Source of the DNA: DAOUAT01 sp964551735
GTDB lineage: Bacteria > Chloroflexota > Anaerolineae > CG2-30-64-16
Direction: 5' to 3'
Assembly (NCBI GenBank): GCA_964551735.1
Contig: CAZKEF010000033.1
Location: 1-58,659 of the forward strand
DNA length: 58,659 nt
Position numbers and translations under genes: made by a program. The notes below the pieces were generated by a model. The model was given only the letters and a program-made list of their open reading frames with translations. It had not been told where the DNA came from and searched no databases. Positions within the stretch are counted from its first letter, which is position 1, and each line of letters begins with the position of its first letter. Below, piece after piece: positions 1-7,752 of the stretch.

Positions 1-79
1 AGCCAAAGTTCATCGTGCCGAGGCACAGGTTGCTGACCAGCACACCATGTTTGCCTAATCGTCGGTGTGCTACGGACAT
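1..79 (-). CDS. Aldo/keto reductase, N-terminal fragment cut by the window edge
   Basis: Reading leftward from an ATG at 79, the 26 visible codons include RRLGKHGVLVSNLCLGTMNF, the typical first beta-strand and glycine turn of NADPH-dependent aldo/keto reductases. An AAGGAG ribosome-binding site lies about 7 bases before the ATG. It closely resembles the start of the complete reductase at 4092-5084 (both have LCLGTMNFG). It lies 40 bases downstream of the MFS transporter gene on the same strand and is probably co-transcribed. The catalytic residues lie outside the window, so the substrate cannot be guessed. Confidence 0.85.
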   Translation of the reverse strand, partial: MSVAHRRLGKHGVLVSNLCLGTMNFG

Positions 80-119
80 GGTTAGACTCCTTATGAGAAT
101 GTAGTTTTGAAATCACCAG

Positions 120-2441
120 TTATCCTTCAAATGGTTTGAGGCGATAGGACACGAACGCCAGCGTGCGACTGTCGGGCGACCAGGAATTGACGTTCATCGT
201 GCCCTGGCCACCGAATAGCTTGACGATGGTTTTCGAGACGCTGCCATCGGCAGGGATGAGACGAATCTCGATGTCTCTGTTCGGGGGATGATCGCCGGGG
301 ACCACATCATCTTTGCCGTAGGCGATGAACGCCACCCATTTGCCATCCGGCGAAACGTGCGGGAACCAGCAGTTGGCATCCTCCTTGATGATGTGGGTGG
401 GGTTTGAGCCATCAGCTTCCATACGCCAGATTTGCATCAGGCCGCTGCGAACGGAGTTGAACCAGATGTGTTCCCCAGACGGCGAATATTCCGGGCCGTC
501 GTCTAGCCCTGGCTCGTTCGTTAGTTGCGTTTCAGGGCCGCCGTTCACAGAAATCGTGTAGATGTCGAACTGCCCGTTACGCTCGCCGCAATAGGCCAGT
601 CGTTTGCCGTCCGGCGACCAGCCGTGCAGATAGCTTGGACCTTTTTCAGTGATCAGGGTCGGGCTGCCGCCTGCGGGCGGGAGCAGGTAAATGCGTGCGG
701 TGGCGTCTTCGTTGGTGAAATGGCTGATCGCGAGTTGGGTGTTATCCGGCGAGAGCAGATGGTCGTTGGTGCAGTCGTTGGCAAAACCGGTGTCAATCAC
801 GCCGATCTCGCCCGTCGCCAATTCGTAGGCATAAAGGCGTCCCCGGCTGTCGTAGATCAGATAGCGGCCATCGTTTGTCCAGTTCGGCGCTGAGACGACG
901 GTGTCGAATTCTCGCAGGATGGTTCTCTCCCCCGTCTGGACGTCCACCGTTTCCAGGATGCTGAAAGTGTCCCGTTCTGCGAGCAACTTTCTGAGTGTGT
1001 CGATATCCATCGGGAAGGGAAGTCTGCTCGGCGCCGCTTTGTCAGGAACTTCGTCGTCCACAGAGATTTGGGGAATGGTCGTGATCAACAGCGATGCGAT
1101 CGTCATCGCGGCCGCCCCTGTCAGGAAGACGAGCTTCAAACCGCTTTCCAGGTTTGTGGCGCTGCTTTGGGCCAGACCCAGGATGGCGGGCGCGACGGCG
1201 ATCCCGATCATCTGGAAGAAGAAGATTGCGCCAACCGCCACCCCGAGCAGGCGTCTGGGAACAGCAAATTGGGCCACCAGCGTATTGACCGTGGGAATGA
1301 CCCCCAGGCCGAACGCAGCGATGGAGGTGACGAGGACATAGAGCCAAATCGGCGTGCTGGCGGTAAAGCGCCACATCGCAAACAGCGACAACGTCACAAT
1401 GGGGTAGCCGATAAGGTACATCCACTTGTATCTTTTGGTTTTGGCGATCAGAAAACCGGCCGGGATGCCCATAAAAGCCGCAAGCACCGTGTAAGGCGTC
1501 AACATCGAACCGCTGATAGTCGGGCTTACCCGCATTACATTCTGCACGAAGATCGGCGAATAGGCGATGATGCCCACTGTCCCAAAGAACGACAGCATGC
1601 CGGCGCCTGCGGCTGTCATGAAGGTGCGGTTGAAGAGCACCTGGGGGTCCAGGATGGGGGCTTCTGCTCGTTTCTCGATCTGGATGAAGCTGAGCCAGGC
1701 GAGTGCGGAGAGGAGCAGCAGGATGGCGCCGATCCCGATCTGACCCGGCACACTCACCCGGGAGAATCCAACGATGAGCGTCGTCGTTGCGACCGCCATC
1801 ACGAGGGCGCCGAACCAATCAATTCTGGGTTTGGTGCGTTGGGCGCTTTTGGGCAAGGCCACGGCAACCAGGACGCCCGCCCCTAACGTCAGCGGGAGCG
1901 CGCCCCAATAGAGGCCGCGCCAACCCGACAAGCTTTCGGCGACCACGCCGCCCAGCACAGGGCCGATCAGCGCAGCAACGCCGCCGGGCAAGCTGAGCAG
2001 CCCCGTCCATTTTGCGCGTTCGGATGGATCAAAGAGATCGCCGATGGCCGCGAAACAGAAGGGAACGATGGGAAAGTGCCCGATACTCATGAAGGTGGCT
2101 GCCGCCACCAGGAAGACCATTGACGTGGTTTGGGTGGTAAGGCCTAATCCCAGCAGAAAAATCCCGATGCAGAGCAACAGAATGGTTCGGCGACCGTAGA
2201 TGTCCGACAGCTTGCCGAAGAGCAGCGTCGAGATCGAGCCGCTTAGGGCGGGCATGGCGATCAGCCAGGCGAAGAGCGCCATGCCATCGAACTCCGCGAT
2301 CATTTGTGGCTGAGCGATATTTCTGGCGTTGATAAACAGAAAACTGACGAACTGCGTGATGAAAACGGCCGTTACGCCAATAGCAACCCGTCGTTTCGCC
2401 TCCACACTCGGTCCAATGGAAACTGTTGCTAATTGAGTCAT
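120..2441 (-). CDS. MFS drug/H+ antiporter fused to a TolB-type beta-propeller
   Basis: The first ~465 of 773 residues form a major facilitator transporter of the 14-helix DHA2 (EmrB/QacA) type. The loop-2 motif GKLSDIYGRR is present and hydrophobic helices run to about residue 463. From about residue 480 the protein changes to a soluble domain with repeated PD40/TolB blades (WTNDGRYLIYDS, WSPDGKRLAYC, YSPSGEHIWF, VSPDGKWVAFI, WSPDSRTLAFV). These soluble TolB-like proteins are normally free-standing. Here the frame is open across the junction, and an internal ATG (residue 478) lacks a visible Shine-Dalgarno site, so one fused protein is the simplest reading. The propeller would lie beyond the last helix, probably cytoplasmic if the 14-helix topology holds. 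It follows an aldo/keto reductase by 37 bases. The transported compound is unknown; export of a reactive or toxic small molecule fits the neighbours. Confidence 0.85.
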   Translation of the reverse strand: MTQLATVSIGPSVEAKRRVAIGVTAVFITQFVSFLFINARNIAQPQMIAEFDGMALFAWLIAMPALSGSISTLLFGKLSDIYGRRTILLLCIGIFLLGLGLTTQTTSMVFLVAAATFMSIGHFPIVPFCFAAIGDLFDPSERAKWTGLLSLPGGVAALIGPVLGGVVAESLSGWRGLYWGALPLTLGAGVLVAVALPKSAQRTKPRIDWFGALVMAVATTTLIVGFSRVSVPGQIGIGAILLLLSALAWLSFIQIEKRAEAPILDPQVLFNRTFMTAAGAGMLSFFGTVGIIAYSPIFVQNVMRVSPTISGSMLTPYTVLAAFMGIPAGFLIAKTKRYKWMYLIGYPIVTLSLFAMWRFTASTPIWLYVLVTSIAAFGLGVIPTVNTLVAQFAVPRRLLGVAVGAIFFFQMIGIAVAPAILGLAQSSATNLESGLKLVFLTGAAAMTIASLLITTIPQISVDDEVPDKAAPSRLPFPMDIDTLRKLLAERDTFSILETVDVQTGERTILREFDTVVSAPNWTNDGRYLIYDSRGRLYAYELATGEIGVIDTGFANDCTNDHLLSPDNTQLAISHFTNEDATARIYLLPPAGGSPTLITEKGPSYLHGWSPDGKRLAYCGERNGQFDIYTISVNGGPETQLTNEPGLDDGPEYSPSGEHIWFNSVRSGLMQIWRMEADGSNPTHIIKEDANCWFPHVSPDGKWVAFIAYGKDDVVPGDHPPNRDIEIRLIPADGSVSKTIVKLFGGQGTMNVNSWSPDSRTLAFVSYRLKPFEG

Positions 2442-2478
2442 AGCAATCCCCGTTCAGAATAGCGATCTACTCGGGTGC

Positions 2479-3471
2479 CTAATCGACCTCGATGCCCTCG
2501 ATGCTTACGGTGTTGATCTTCGCCATAACATCGTCCGTCAGCATCGGGAGTACGTCAACAGCTTGCATGTTTTCGACAACCTGTTCTGGTCGTGTCGCGC
2601 CCATAATGGCTGTGCTGACGTTAGGATTTCTGAGACACCAGGCCAGTGCCAAACGTGGCATGCTCGTACCGAGCTCAGCCGCGATCTCGGACCATTTGCG
2701 GATCGCAGCGAGGCGTGCCTCGCCCAAGGGGCCTTCTAAGCGTTCTCGCAGCCATTCAAGGCCAGGCTGGCTCGCGAGCGCATCGGCTGGGATGCCGTCA
2801 TTGTATATGCCAGTCACCAGTCCCGCAGCCAACGGAGAAAAGACCGTTGTTCCCAGGCCAATTGTGTCATAAAGCCGTTTGTATTCCTGCTCCACGCGAA
2901 AGCGGTGTAACAGGTTGTACTGCGGCTGCTCCATCGTCGGCGGGATCAGGCCATATTGGCGCGCCACGCTATAGGCCTCCATGATCAAAGCGGCAGGCCA
3001 TTCGGATGTGCCCCAGTAGAGCACATCGCCGCGCAGGATCAGTTCCGTCATGGCTCGCACGGTTTCCTCAATCGGCACTTCTGGATCAGGTCGGTGACAG
3101 AAATACAGGTCCAGATAGTTCACTTGTAAGCGTTTCATGGCTTGGTGACAGGCTTCAAAAACATGCTTGCGGCTCAGGCCCAATTGGGTCGGTTTGGCAT
3201 TTTTTCCATAGGAGCCATGCATCACCTTACTGGACACGATATAGCTATCACGCGACCAACCCGCCTTCTTGAGCGCCGCCCCCATGAGCACCTCAGACTG
3301 GCCGTCACCGTAGACCTCGGCATTGTCAAAGTAATTGCAGCCCGCGTCATATGCCGCAGTCAGGCACGCCAGGGCCAGGTCGATATCCGGCCGGCCGCTG
3401 AACATGGCCCAGAAACCAACGGATATCTCACTGACTTTGAGGCCAGATTTTCCAAGACGCCGATAGTTCAT
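2479..3471 (-). CDS. Aldo/keto reductase (AKR6/Kv-beta-like)
   Basis: An NAD(P)H-dependent carbonyl reductase of 330 residues with the (beta/alpha)8 barrel length of the family. The catalytic tetrad is visible as D49, Y54 (FDNAEVYG), K82 (VSSKV) and H126 (YFCHRPDP). The segment HRPDPEVPIEETVRAM resembles AKR6/Kv-beta-type members. An upstream ATG exists in the same frame (3564), but the ATG at 3471 has an AAGGTG site and begins with the family's MNYRRLGKSGLKVSE, so I chose it. The gene sits 10 bases after the NTF2-like gene and before the MFS fusion, in one direction, suggesting an operon. Substrate not inferable. Confidence 0.92.
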   Translation of the reverse strand: MNYRRLGKSGLKVSEISVGFWAMFSGRPDIDLALACLTAAYDAGCNYFDNAEVYGDGQSEVLMGAALKKAGWSRDSYIVSSKVMHGSYGKNAKPTQLGLSRKHVFEACHQAMKRLQVNYLDLYFCHRPDPEVPIEETVRAMTELILRGDVLYWGTSEWPAALIMEAYSVARQYGLIPPTMEQPQYNLLHRFRVEQEYKRLYDTIGLGTTVFSPLAAGLVTGIYNDGIPADALASQPGLEWLRERLEGPLGEARLAAIRKWSEIAAELGTSMPRLALAWCLRNPNVSTAIMGATRPEQVVENMQAVDVLPMLTDDVMAKINTVSIEGIEVD

Positions 3472-3481
3472 AGTTTTCACC

Positions 3482-3880
3482 TTAATTCTTCTGTGGCTGC
3501 TCTGGTATGAGCAATTTGGTGAACGAGAGCGAGGCCAATTTCCAACGACTCTCTTGCTGCACATAGACTTCTGTCACCATAAAGGGATTGATGACCTCAT
3601 TGCCGCCCACTACCGCCAGCAGTGTGATCCTGTTCAAAAGAACGGCGGTTGCGTCAATGACATTCACCGAAACTTCGTGAATGTCCGCTTGCTTATAGTG
3701 GATGCCGCCGTCTTCGATGATCTCAAGTTCTTGGGCTTTTCCCCAGGCCCCGCCCATGTGGACAAAGACAGATCTCTCATGGAAAAGTGCCTCCAGGGCT
3801 TCTACGTTGCGCTCCGACATCCAGCGCCATTTTTCTTCAGAGAGATTGATGACTTCTTGTTCCAAGTTTACGTTTTGCAT
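3482..3880 (-). CDS. NTF2-like/SnoaL-fold (DUF4440-type) protein
   Basis: About 132 residues matching the small cone-shaped NTF2/SnoaL fold. There is an N-terminal helix with the EEKWRWMSERNVEALEALF pattern, then FVHMGGAWGKAQEL, and C-terminal strands ending FMVTEVYVQQESRWKLASL. Members act as small-molecule isomerases, hydrolases or binding proteins, often of unknown substrate. The ATG at 3880 is preferred; an alternative TTG lies six codons upstream and neither has a strong ribosome-binding site. It lies directly upstream of an aldo/keto reductase, so a role in the same small-molecule conversion is plausible but inferred. Confidence 0.8.
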   Translation of the reverse strand: MQNVNLEQEVINLSEEKWRWMSERNVEALEALFHERSVFVHMGGAWGKAQELEIIEDGGIHYKQADIHEVSVNVIDATAVLLNRITLLAVVGGNEVINPFMVTEVYVQQESRWKLASLSFTKLLIPEQPQKN

Positions 3881-3984
3881 AACTCGTTCTTTCAACAAGT
3901 GGGTCGTTTACTGATGCCCGACAACGGGACGAGAGTACGCGTTTCTTTCTAACCCGGACAAGCCGGAGCCAAACAGGTCAAAAA

Positions 3985-4040
3985 CCACGAAGACCCAAAG
4001 GCACCAAGTTCTCTTAGTTTCTCGCTGGGTATCTTCGTGG
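3985..4040. repeat. Intergenic imperfect palindrome of the CCACGAAGA type
   Basis: CCACGAAGA at 3985-3993 is the exact reverse complement of TCTTCGTGG at 4032-4040. The 38 bases between them are rich in AAGGCACCAAG/TTCTCTTAG. From memory, similar CCACGAAGACACNAAGG strings occur as dispersed intergenic repeats in environmental bacteria; this was not checked. It occupies most of the 211-base gap between the NTF2-like gene and the next reductase. Confidence 0.55.
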
Positions 4041-4053
4041 CTTAGTGGTAAAT

Positions 4054-4076
4054 CTCCTTGCTCGCTGTGCAAGGAG
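4054..4076 (-). terminator. Small hairpin downstream of an aldo/keto reductase
   Basis: CTCCTTG (4054-4060) and CAAGGAG (4070-4076) form a 7-bp stem with a 9-base loop, 15 bases past the stop of the reductase at 4092. On the minus strand it is followed only by ATTTACC, so as an intrinsic terminator it is weak. Confidence 0.4.
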
Positions 4077-4091
4077 CGCATCGGTAAGATA

Positions 4092-5084
4092 CTACCAGGC
4101 GTAGGCGTTCGGCGCTTCGCCGCCCGGACCGGGCCAAATCGCGTCGAGCTGCCGCATGGTCTCATCCGAGATAGATATGTCCAGGGCACGCAGGTTGCTG
4201 GTCATCTGCTCCGCGGTGCGCGGCCCGATGATGGGGGCCGTGACGACCGGGTTGTGCAGCAACCAGGCCAGACCGATATGGGATGGCGATTCGCCAAGTT
4301 CCTGGCAGAGCGTTTCGTAAGCCTCCAGTTGCGGACGGTATTGCTCAATCCGCGCAGACTGGTGTTCGCCTGACCGGCGGCCCTCGCTCGCCTTGCGCAG
4401 CGCCCCACCCAACAGTCCACCGGCGAGCGGGCTATAAGGGATGAGACCCACGCCATAGTGTCGGCAGGCCGGGATAACCTCCAACTCGACTGTGCGAGCG
4501 GCCAGGCTATACTGGCTCTGCTCGGACACGATGCCCATGAAGTGGCGCTCCCTGGCGGCGCATTGCGCGCTGGCAATGTCCCACCCGGCAAAGTTGCTGC
4601 TGCCAACATAGATCACTTTGCCTTCGCGAACCAACTGCTCCATCGCCTGCCAGATTTCATCCCAGGGCGTCGAGCGCTCAATATGGTGCATCTGGTACAG
4701 GTCGATATGGTCTGTCTGCAAGCGCCGCAGGCTATCCTCACATGCCTTGCGGATATGGTACGCCGACAGGCCTCGGTCGTTCACGCCCTCGCCCATCTTG
4801 ACGAACACCTTAGTCGCCAGGACAATTCGGTCGCGCCGTCCGCCTTGGGCTAGCCAGCGCCCGATGATCTCTTCGGTAAGACCCAGGTGAAGATGAGATG
4901 TGTCACCGCTGGCGGTGAAAACTCCGTAGGCGTTGGCGGTGTCGAAGAAGTTGATTCCATGTTCCAGCGCCTGATCCATGATGGCGATGCTCTCGGCCTC
5001 GCTGGTCTGTGGGCCAAAGTTCATCGTGCCCAGGCAAAGCCGACTGACCTGCAAGCCGATGCGCCCGAGAGATGTGTATTTCAT
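4092..5084 (-). CDS. Aldo/keto reductase
   Basis: A complete 330-residue NAD(P)H-dependent reductase starting MKYTSLGRIGLQVSRLCLG. The tetrad is D48, Y53 (FFDTANAYG), K92 (LATKVF) and H133 (YQMHH). The C-terminal half carries VIYVGSSNFAGW and IPYSPLAGG, typical of the cofactor-binding side of the barrel. The family reduces aldehydes and ketones, including xenobiotics; no specific substrate is evident. Its ATG overlaps the stop of the upstream carboxymuconolactone-decarboxylase-like gene (ATGA at 5081-5084), a sign of translational coupling and a shared pathway. Confidence 0.93.
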   Translation of the reverse strand: MKYTSLGRIGLQVSRLCLGTMNFGPQTSEAESIAIMDQALEHGINFFDTANAYGVFTASGDTSHLHLGLTEEIIGRWLAQGGRRDRIVLATKVFVKMGEGVNDRGLSAYHIRKACEDSLRRLQTDHIDLYQMHHIERSTPWDEIWQAMEQLVREGKVIYVGSSNFAGWDIASAQCAARERHFMGIVSEQSQYSLAARTVELEVIPACRHYGVGLIPYSPLAGGLLGGALRKASEGRRSGEHQSARIEQYRPQLEAYETLCQELGESPSHIGLAWLLHNPVVTAPIIGPRTAEQMTSNLRALDISISDETMRQLDAIWPGPGGEAPNAYAW

Positions 5085-5416
5085 GATGTTGCCCCGTCAA
5101 ATACCTCTTTAGCCAAGTGAAAGACCGCCCAAGCTTTGGGCCAGCCCGCGTAAAAAGCCACATGCGTAATTACTTCAACAATTTCATCCTTGGTAATCCC
5201 ATTTTCTTTGGCTTTGACCAGATGTGTTTTTAGCGACTGGTCCAAAATGCCCATTGCCATCAATGCCGAAACCGTGATCATGCTTCTGTCCTTGGCAGAC
5301 AACTGTTCCTCGCGCGACCAGACCTGCCCGAACAGAATATCATCGTTTATTTCTGCAAACTTGGGCGCAAAATCGCCCAGGTAATCCCTGCCAGCCGTTA
5401 CTTTTTTCTTGTCCAT
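5081..5416 (-). CDS. Carboxymuconolactone decarboxylase-like protein
   Basis: A 111-residue all-helical protein matching the CMD/AhpD-like fold: REEQLSAKDRSMITVSALMA, then LKTHLVKAKENGITKDEIVE and HVAFYAGWPKAWAVF. The CxxC peroxidase motif of AhpD is absent, so it fits the gamma-carboxymuconolactone decarboxylase branch or the many paralogues of unknown substrate. Start ATG at 5416 has an AAGGAAC site. It is translationally coupled to the downstream aldo/keto reductase by a 4-base overlap; such CMD-reductase pairs are common in bacterial detoxification clusters. Confidence 0.88.
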   Translation of the reverse strand: MDKKKVTAGRDYLGDFAPKFAEINDDILFGQVWSREEQLSAKDRSMITVSALMAMGILDQSLKTHLVKAKENGITKDEIVEVITHVAFYAGWPKAWAVFHLAKEVFDGATS

Positions 5417-5612
5417 CTTGTTCCTTTTTTTCGGAGGTGCATCGCGCCAGACTTTTGTATGTCGAATGCAACACGCTCACGGAGACACGAAACTGAATCT
5501 ATGATGAGATTTACAGTCCCAAGCTCTGGCCGGTCTTCGACCGAGCCAGGGGGGCACGGTCAAAGGCCGGCCCAGCAGTGGTGTCGCATGTAGTTCTCAC
5601 CCTGGACTTGGT

Positions 5613-6578
5613 TTAGTATCGGTCACCAACCACTTTGATCTGCGACATGGCATTATTGATTTCGCCGAGATCGGTCGGTGTCAATTTTACCTTCGCCGCG
5701 CCGATGTTTTCTTCGAGTCGCTCCAACTTGCGCGACCCGGGGATGGGCACGATCCACGGCTTCTGCGCCAGCAGCCAGGCCAGCGCGATCTGCGCCGGGG
5801 TGGCGCCTTTCTCCGCCGCGATCCGCTCCAGCAGCTCGATCACGGCCCGGTTGGCCTTGATCGCCTCCGGCGTAAAGCGCGGGTTGCGGCTGCGGATGTC
5901 GGAACTGTCGTAGGTGGTGCTCTCATCAATCTTGCCGGTCAGGTAGCCCCGGCCCAGCGGGCTGTAGGGTACCAGGCCGATGCCAAGCTCCTTGCAGGTT
6001 GACAAGACGCCGTTCTCTTCGATGGCCCGCCACCAGAGCGAATACTCGCTCTGCAGCGCCGTGACCGGCTGCACCGCGTGGGCGCGGCGGATCTGCTCGG
6101 CGTTGGCCTCCGAAAGCCCGAAGTGCTTCACCTTGCCTGCCTGGATGAGATCCTTGACCGCGCCAGCTACGTCTTCCATCGGCACTTCCGGATCGGGCCG
6201 GTGCTGATAGAACAGATCGATCACCTCGACCCGCAGGCGTTTGAGCGATGCTTCGGCGACCCGCTTGATCTGCTCCGGCCGGCTGTCTACGCCGACGCTG
6301 GGATGCGGCCCTTTTTCGCCGTGCTTGAACCCGAACTTGGTGGCGATCACCACCTGTCCCTTGAACGGCTCCAGGGCCTCACCGACCAACTCCTCGTTGG
6401 TGAACGGCCCGTATACTTCGGCGGTGTCGAAGAGGGTGACGCCGCGCTCGACCGCCTTGTGCATGAAGGCGATCATCTCCTCCTTGTCGGTCGGCGTGTC
6501 GCCGAAGCTCATGCGCATGCAGCCCAGCCCAAGGGCCGAGACTTCCAGACCGCTGTTGCCAAGTACGCGCGTTTGCAT
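5613..6578 (-). CDS. Aldo/keto reductase (AKR13-like)
   Basis: A 321-residue reductase beginning MQTRVLGNSGLEVSALGLGC, with the tetrad D51, Y56 (LFDTAEVYG), K81 (VIATKFGF) and H126 (LFYQHRPDPEVP). The RNPRF segment and LLAQKPWIVPIPGS agree with the AKR13/YajO-like branch. The ATG at 6578 has a strong AGGAG 9 bases upstream; a longer frame to 6629 has no such site. It is divergent from the AraC-type regulator at 6759, the classic layout for a regulator and its target. Substrate unknown. Confidence 0.93.
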   Translation of the reverse strand: MQTRVLGNSGLEVSALGLGCMRMSFGDTPTDKEEMIAFMHKAVERGVTLFDTAEVYGPFTNEELVGEALEPFKGQVVIATKFGFKHGEKGPHPSVGVDSRPEQIKRVAEASLKRLRVEVIDLFYQHRPDPEVPMEDVAGAVKDLIQAGKVKHFGLSEANAEQIRRAHAVQPVTALQSEYSLWWRAIEENGVLSTCKELGIGLVPYSPLGRGYLTGKIDESTTYDSSDIRSRNPRFTPEAIKANRAVIELLERIAAEKGATPAQIALAWLLAQKPWIVPIPGSRKLERLEENIGAAKVKLTPTDLGEINNAMSQIKVVGDRY

Positions 6579-6653
6579 TTTGTGAACTCCTGTCTTGAAT
6601 GGAAAACTCAACTGCTTGTCAGAAGTCAAGCTCGACTCCTCAGTGTCAGGAAT

Positions 6654-6662
6654 ATTATAGCA
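6654..6662 (-). promoter_or_regulatory. Extended -10 promoter for the leftward reductase genes
   Basis: On the minus strand the sequence reads TGC-TATAAT (TG at 6662-6661, TATAAT at 6659-6654), about 75 bases upstream of the reductase ATG at 6578. No convincing -35 box is present, which fits extended -10 promoters that depend on an activator. Confidence 0.55.
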
Positions 6663-6677
6663 CCTTGGGGCGCAGGG

Positions 6678-6686
6678 TGGTATAAT
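6678..6686 (+). promoter_or_regulatory. Extended -10 promoter for the AraC-type regulator
   Basis: TGG-TATAAT at 6678-6686 on the plus strand, about 72 bases before the regulator's ATG, again without a clear -35 box. It lies almost back to back with the leftward -10, only 18 bases away. Confidence 0.55.
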
Positions 6687-6703
6687 GATTCTCGAAAATC
6701 ATT
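6684..6703. promoter_or_regulatory. Inverted repeat overlapping the regulator promoter
   Basis: AATGATT (6684-6690) and AATCATT (6697-6703) form a perfect 7-bp inverted repeat with a 6-base centre, overlapping the plus-strand -10 box. Its position suggests an autoregulatory operator. AraC proteins more often bind direct repeats, so the factor is uncertain. Confidence 0.4.
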
Positions 6704-6758
6704 GTACAATTCTGCAAACCCCAAAGAGGGATGTGTGGGAATGAGAGGAGACTTTACG

Positions 6759-7739
6759 ATGGATTCGATATCCCTTCAGCAGGCCGCGCAAGAGGCCCAC
6801 AGGATGCAAGCCAGCAGGGATGAGCTGGTCGCACTGATCGCACGCATCGTCCGAGAAGATGGGACCGTTGAGCCACTGAAAGGTTTGCATCTCAACCGCG
6901 CCTCTTCACCCAAGGAGCCACTGCACAGCGTGTACGACCCTGTCTTCTGCGTGATTGCCCAGGGGAGCAAAGAGGTCTTTCTGAGCAACGAGCGCTACCT
7001 GTACGATGCCTTTCATTATCTTCTCGTCACAGCTGAGCTACCCCTTGTGGCGCACGTCGTCGACGCGTCGCAGGAACGGCCGTACCTCAGCCTCCGCTTG
7101 GCGCTCGACCCCGTCCTGGTCGGCTCGGTCATGGCCGAGACTGGTTACTCCTCCCTGCAAAAAGCAGCCGATGTGCGCGCCATTAACGTCAGCGTGTTGG
7201 ATTCCGGCCTGCTGGATGCTGTGGTGCGGCTCGTCAGGGTCTTGGGCACCCCTGCTGAAGCGCCTTTCCTCGCGCCGCTGATCACGCGGGAAGTCATATA
7301 CCGGCTCCTGATGGGAGAACAGGGTGACCGGCTCCGTCATATCGCGAGCCCGGGCGGACAAACCCACCGGATCGTCAGGGCTATCGAGCGGTTCCGCAGG
7401 GAGCTTGACCAACCGATTCGGATTGATGACATCGCCCGAGAACTTGGAATGAGCGTTTCGGGCTTCCATCACCACTTCAAGACTGTCACCGCGATGAGCC
7501 CCTTGCAGTTCCAGAAGCGGCTGCGGCTCCAGGAAGCGCGCCGACTGATGCTCGGCGAGAGCCTCGACGCGGCGAGCGCGGCTTACCGCGTGGGTTACTA
7601 CGACGCCTCGCACTTCAGCCGGGAATACAAAAGCCTCTTTGGCCTGCCACCCATGCGCGACATCGAACGGTTACAGGAGGCTGCGAGGGAAACGCCAGCC
7701 GCGAGGAACATGCAGGCGCTTAGATCAGCAGTACACTAA
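6759..7739 (+). CDS. AraC-family transcriptional regulator
   Basis: A 326-residue regulator. Residues ~20-180 match the AraC_N sensor domain (LHSVYDPVFCVIAQGSKEVFL, YDAFHYLLVTAELPL). The last ~100 residues hold two helix-turn-helix units (IDDIARELGMSVSGFHHHFK and AASAAYRVGYYDASHFSREY). The ATG at 6759 follows GAGGAGA by 7 bases; the reading frame extends far upstream, but only as a shadow of the divergent reductase. AraC_N regulators adjacent to aldo/keto reductases are common, so it probably controls the leftward reductase cluster. The inducer is unknown. The glmL gene starts only 13 bases after its stop, so read-through is possible. Confidence 0.92.
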   Translation: MDSISLQQAAQEAHRMQASRDELVALIARIVREDGTVEPLKGLHLNRASSPKEPLHSVYDPVFCVIAQGSKEVFLSNERYLYDAFHYLLVTAELPLVAHVVDASQERPYLSLRLALDPVLVGSVMAETGYSSLQKAADVRAINVSVLDSGLLDAVVRLVRVLGTPAEAPFLAPLITREVIYRLLMGEQGDRLRHIASPGGQTHRIVRAIERFRRELDQPIRIDDIARELGMSVSGFHHHFKTVTAMSPLQFQKRLRLQEARRLMLGESLDAASAAYRVGYYDASHFSREYKSLFGLPPMRDIERLQEAARETPAARNMQALRSAVH

Positions 7740-7752
7740 GAAGACAAACGCG

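Noticed and set aside
3908..4189. A 93-codon minus-strand frame between the NTF2-like gene and an aldo/keto reductase
   Set aside because: It overlaps the reductase's C-terminus in another frame and otherwise translates the CCACGAAGA repeat; no domain or ribosome site.
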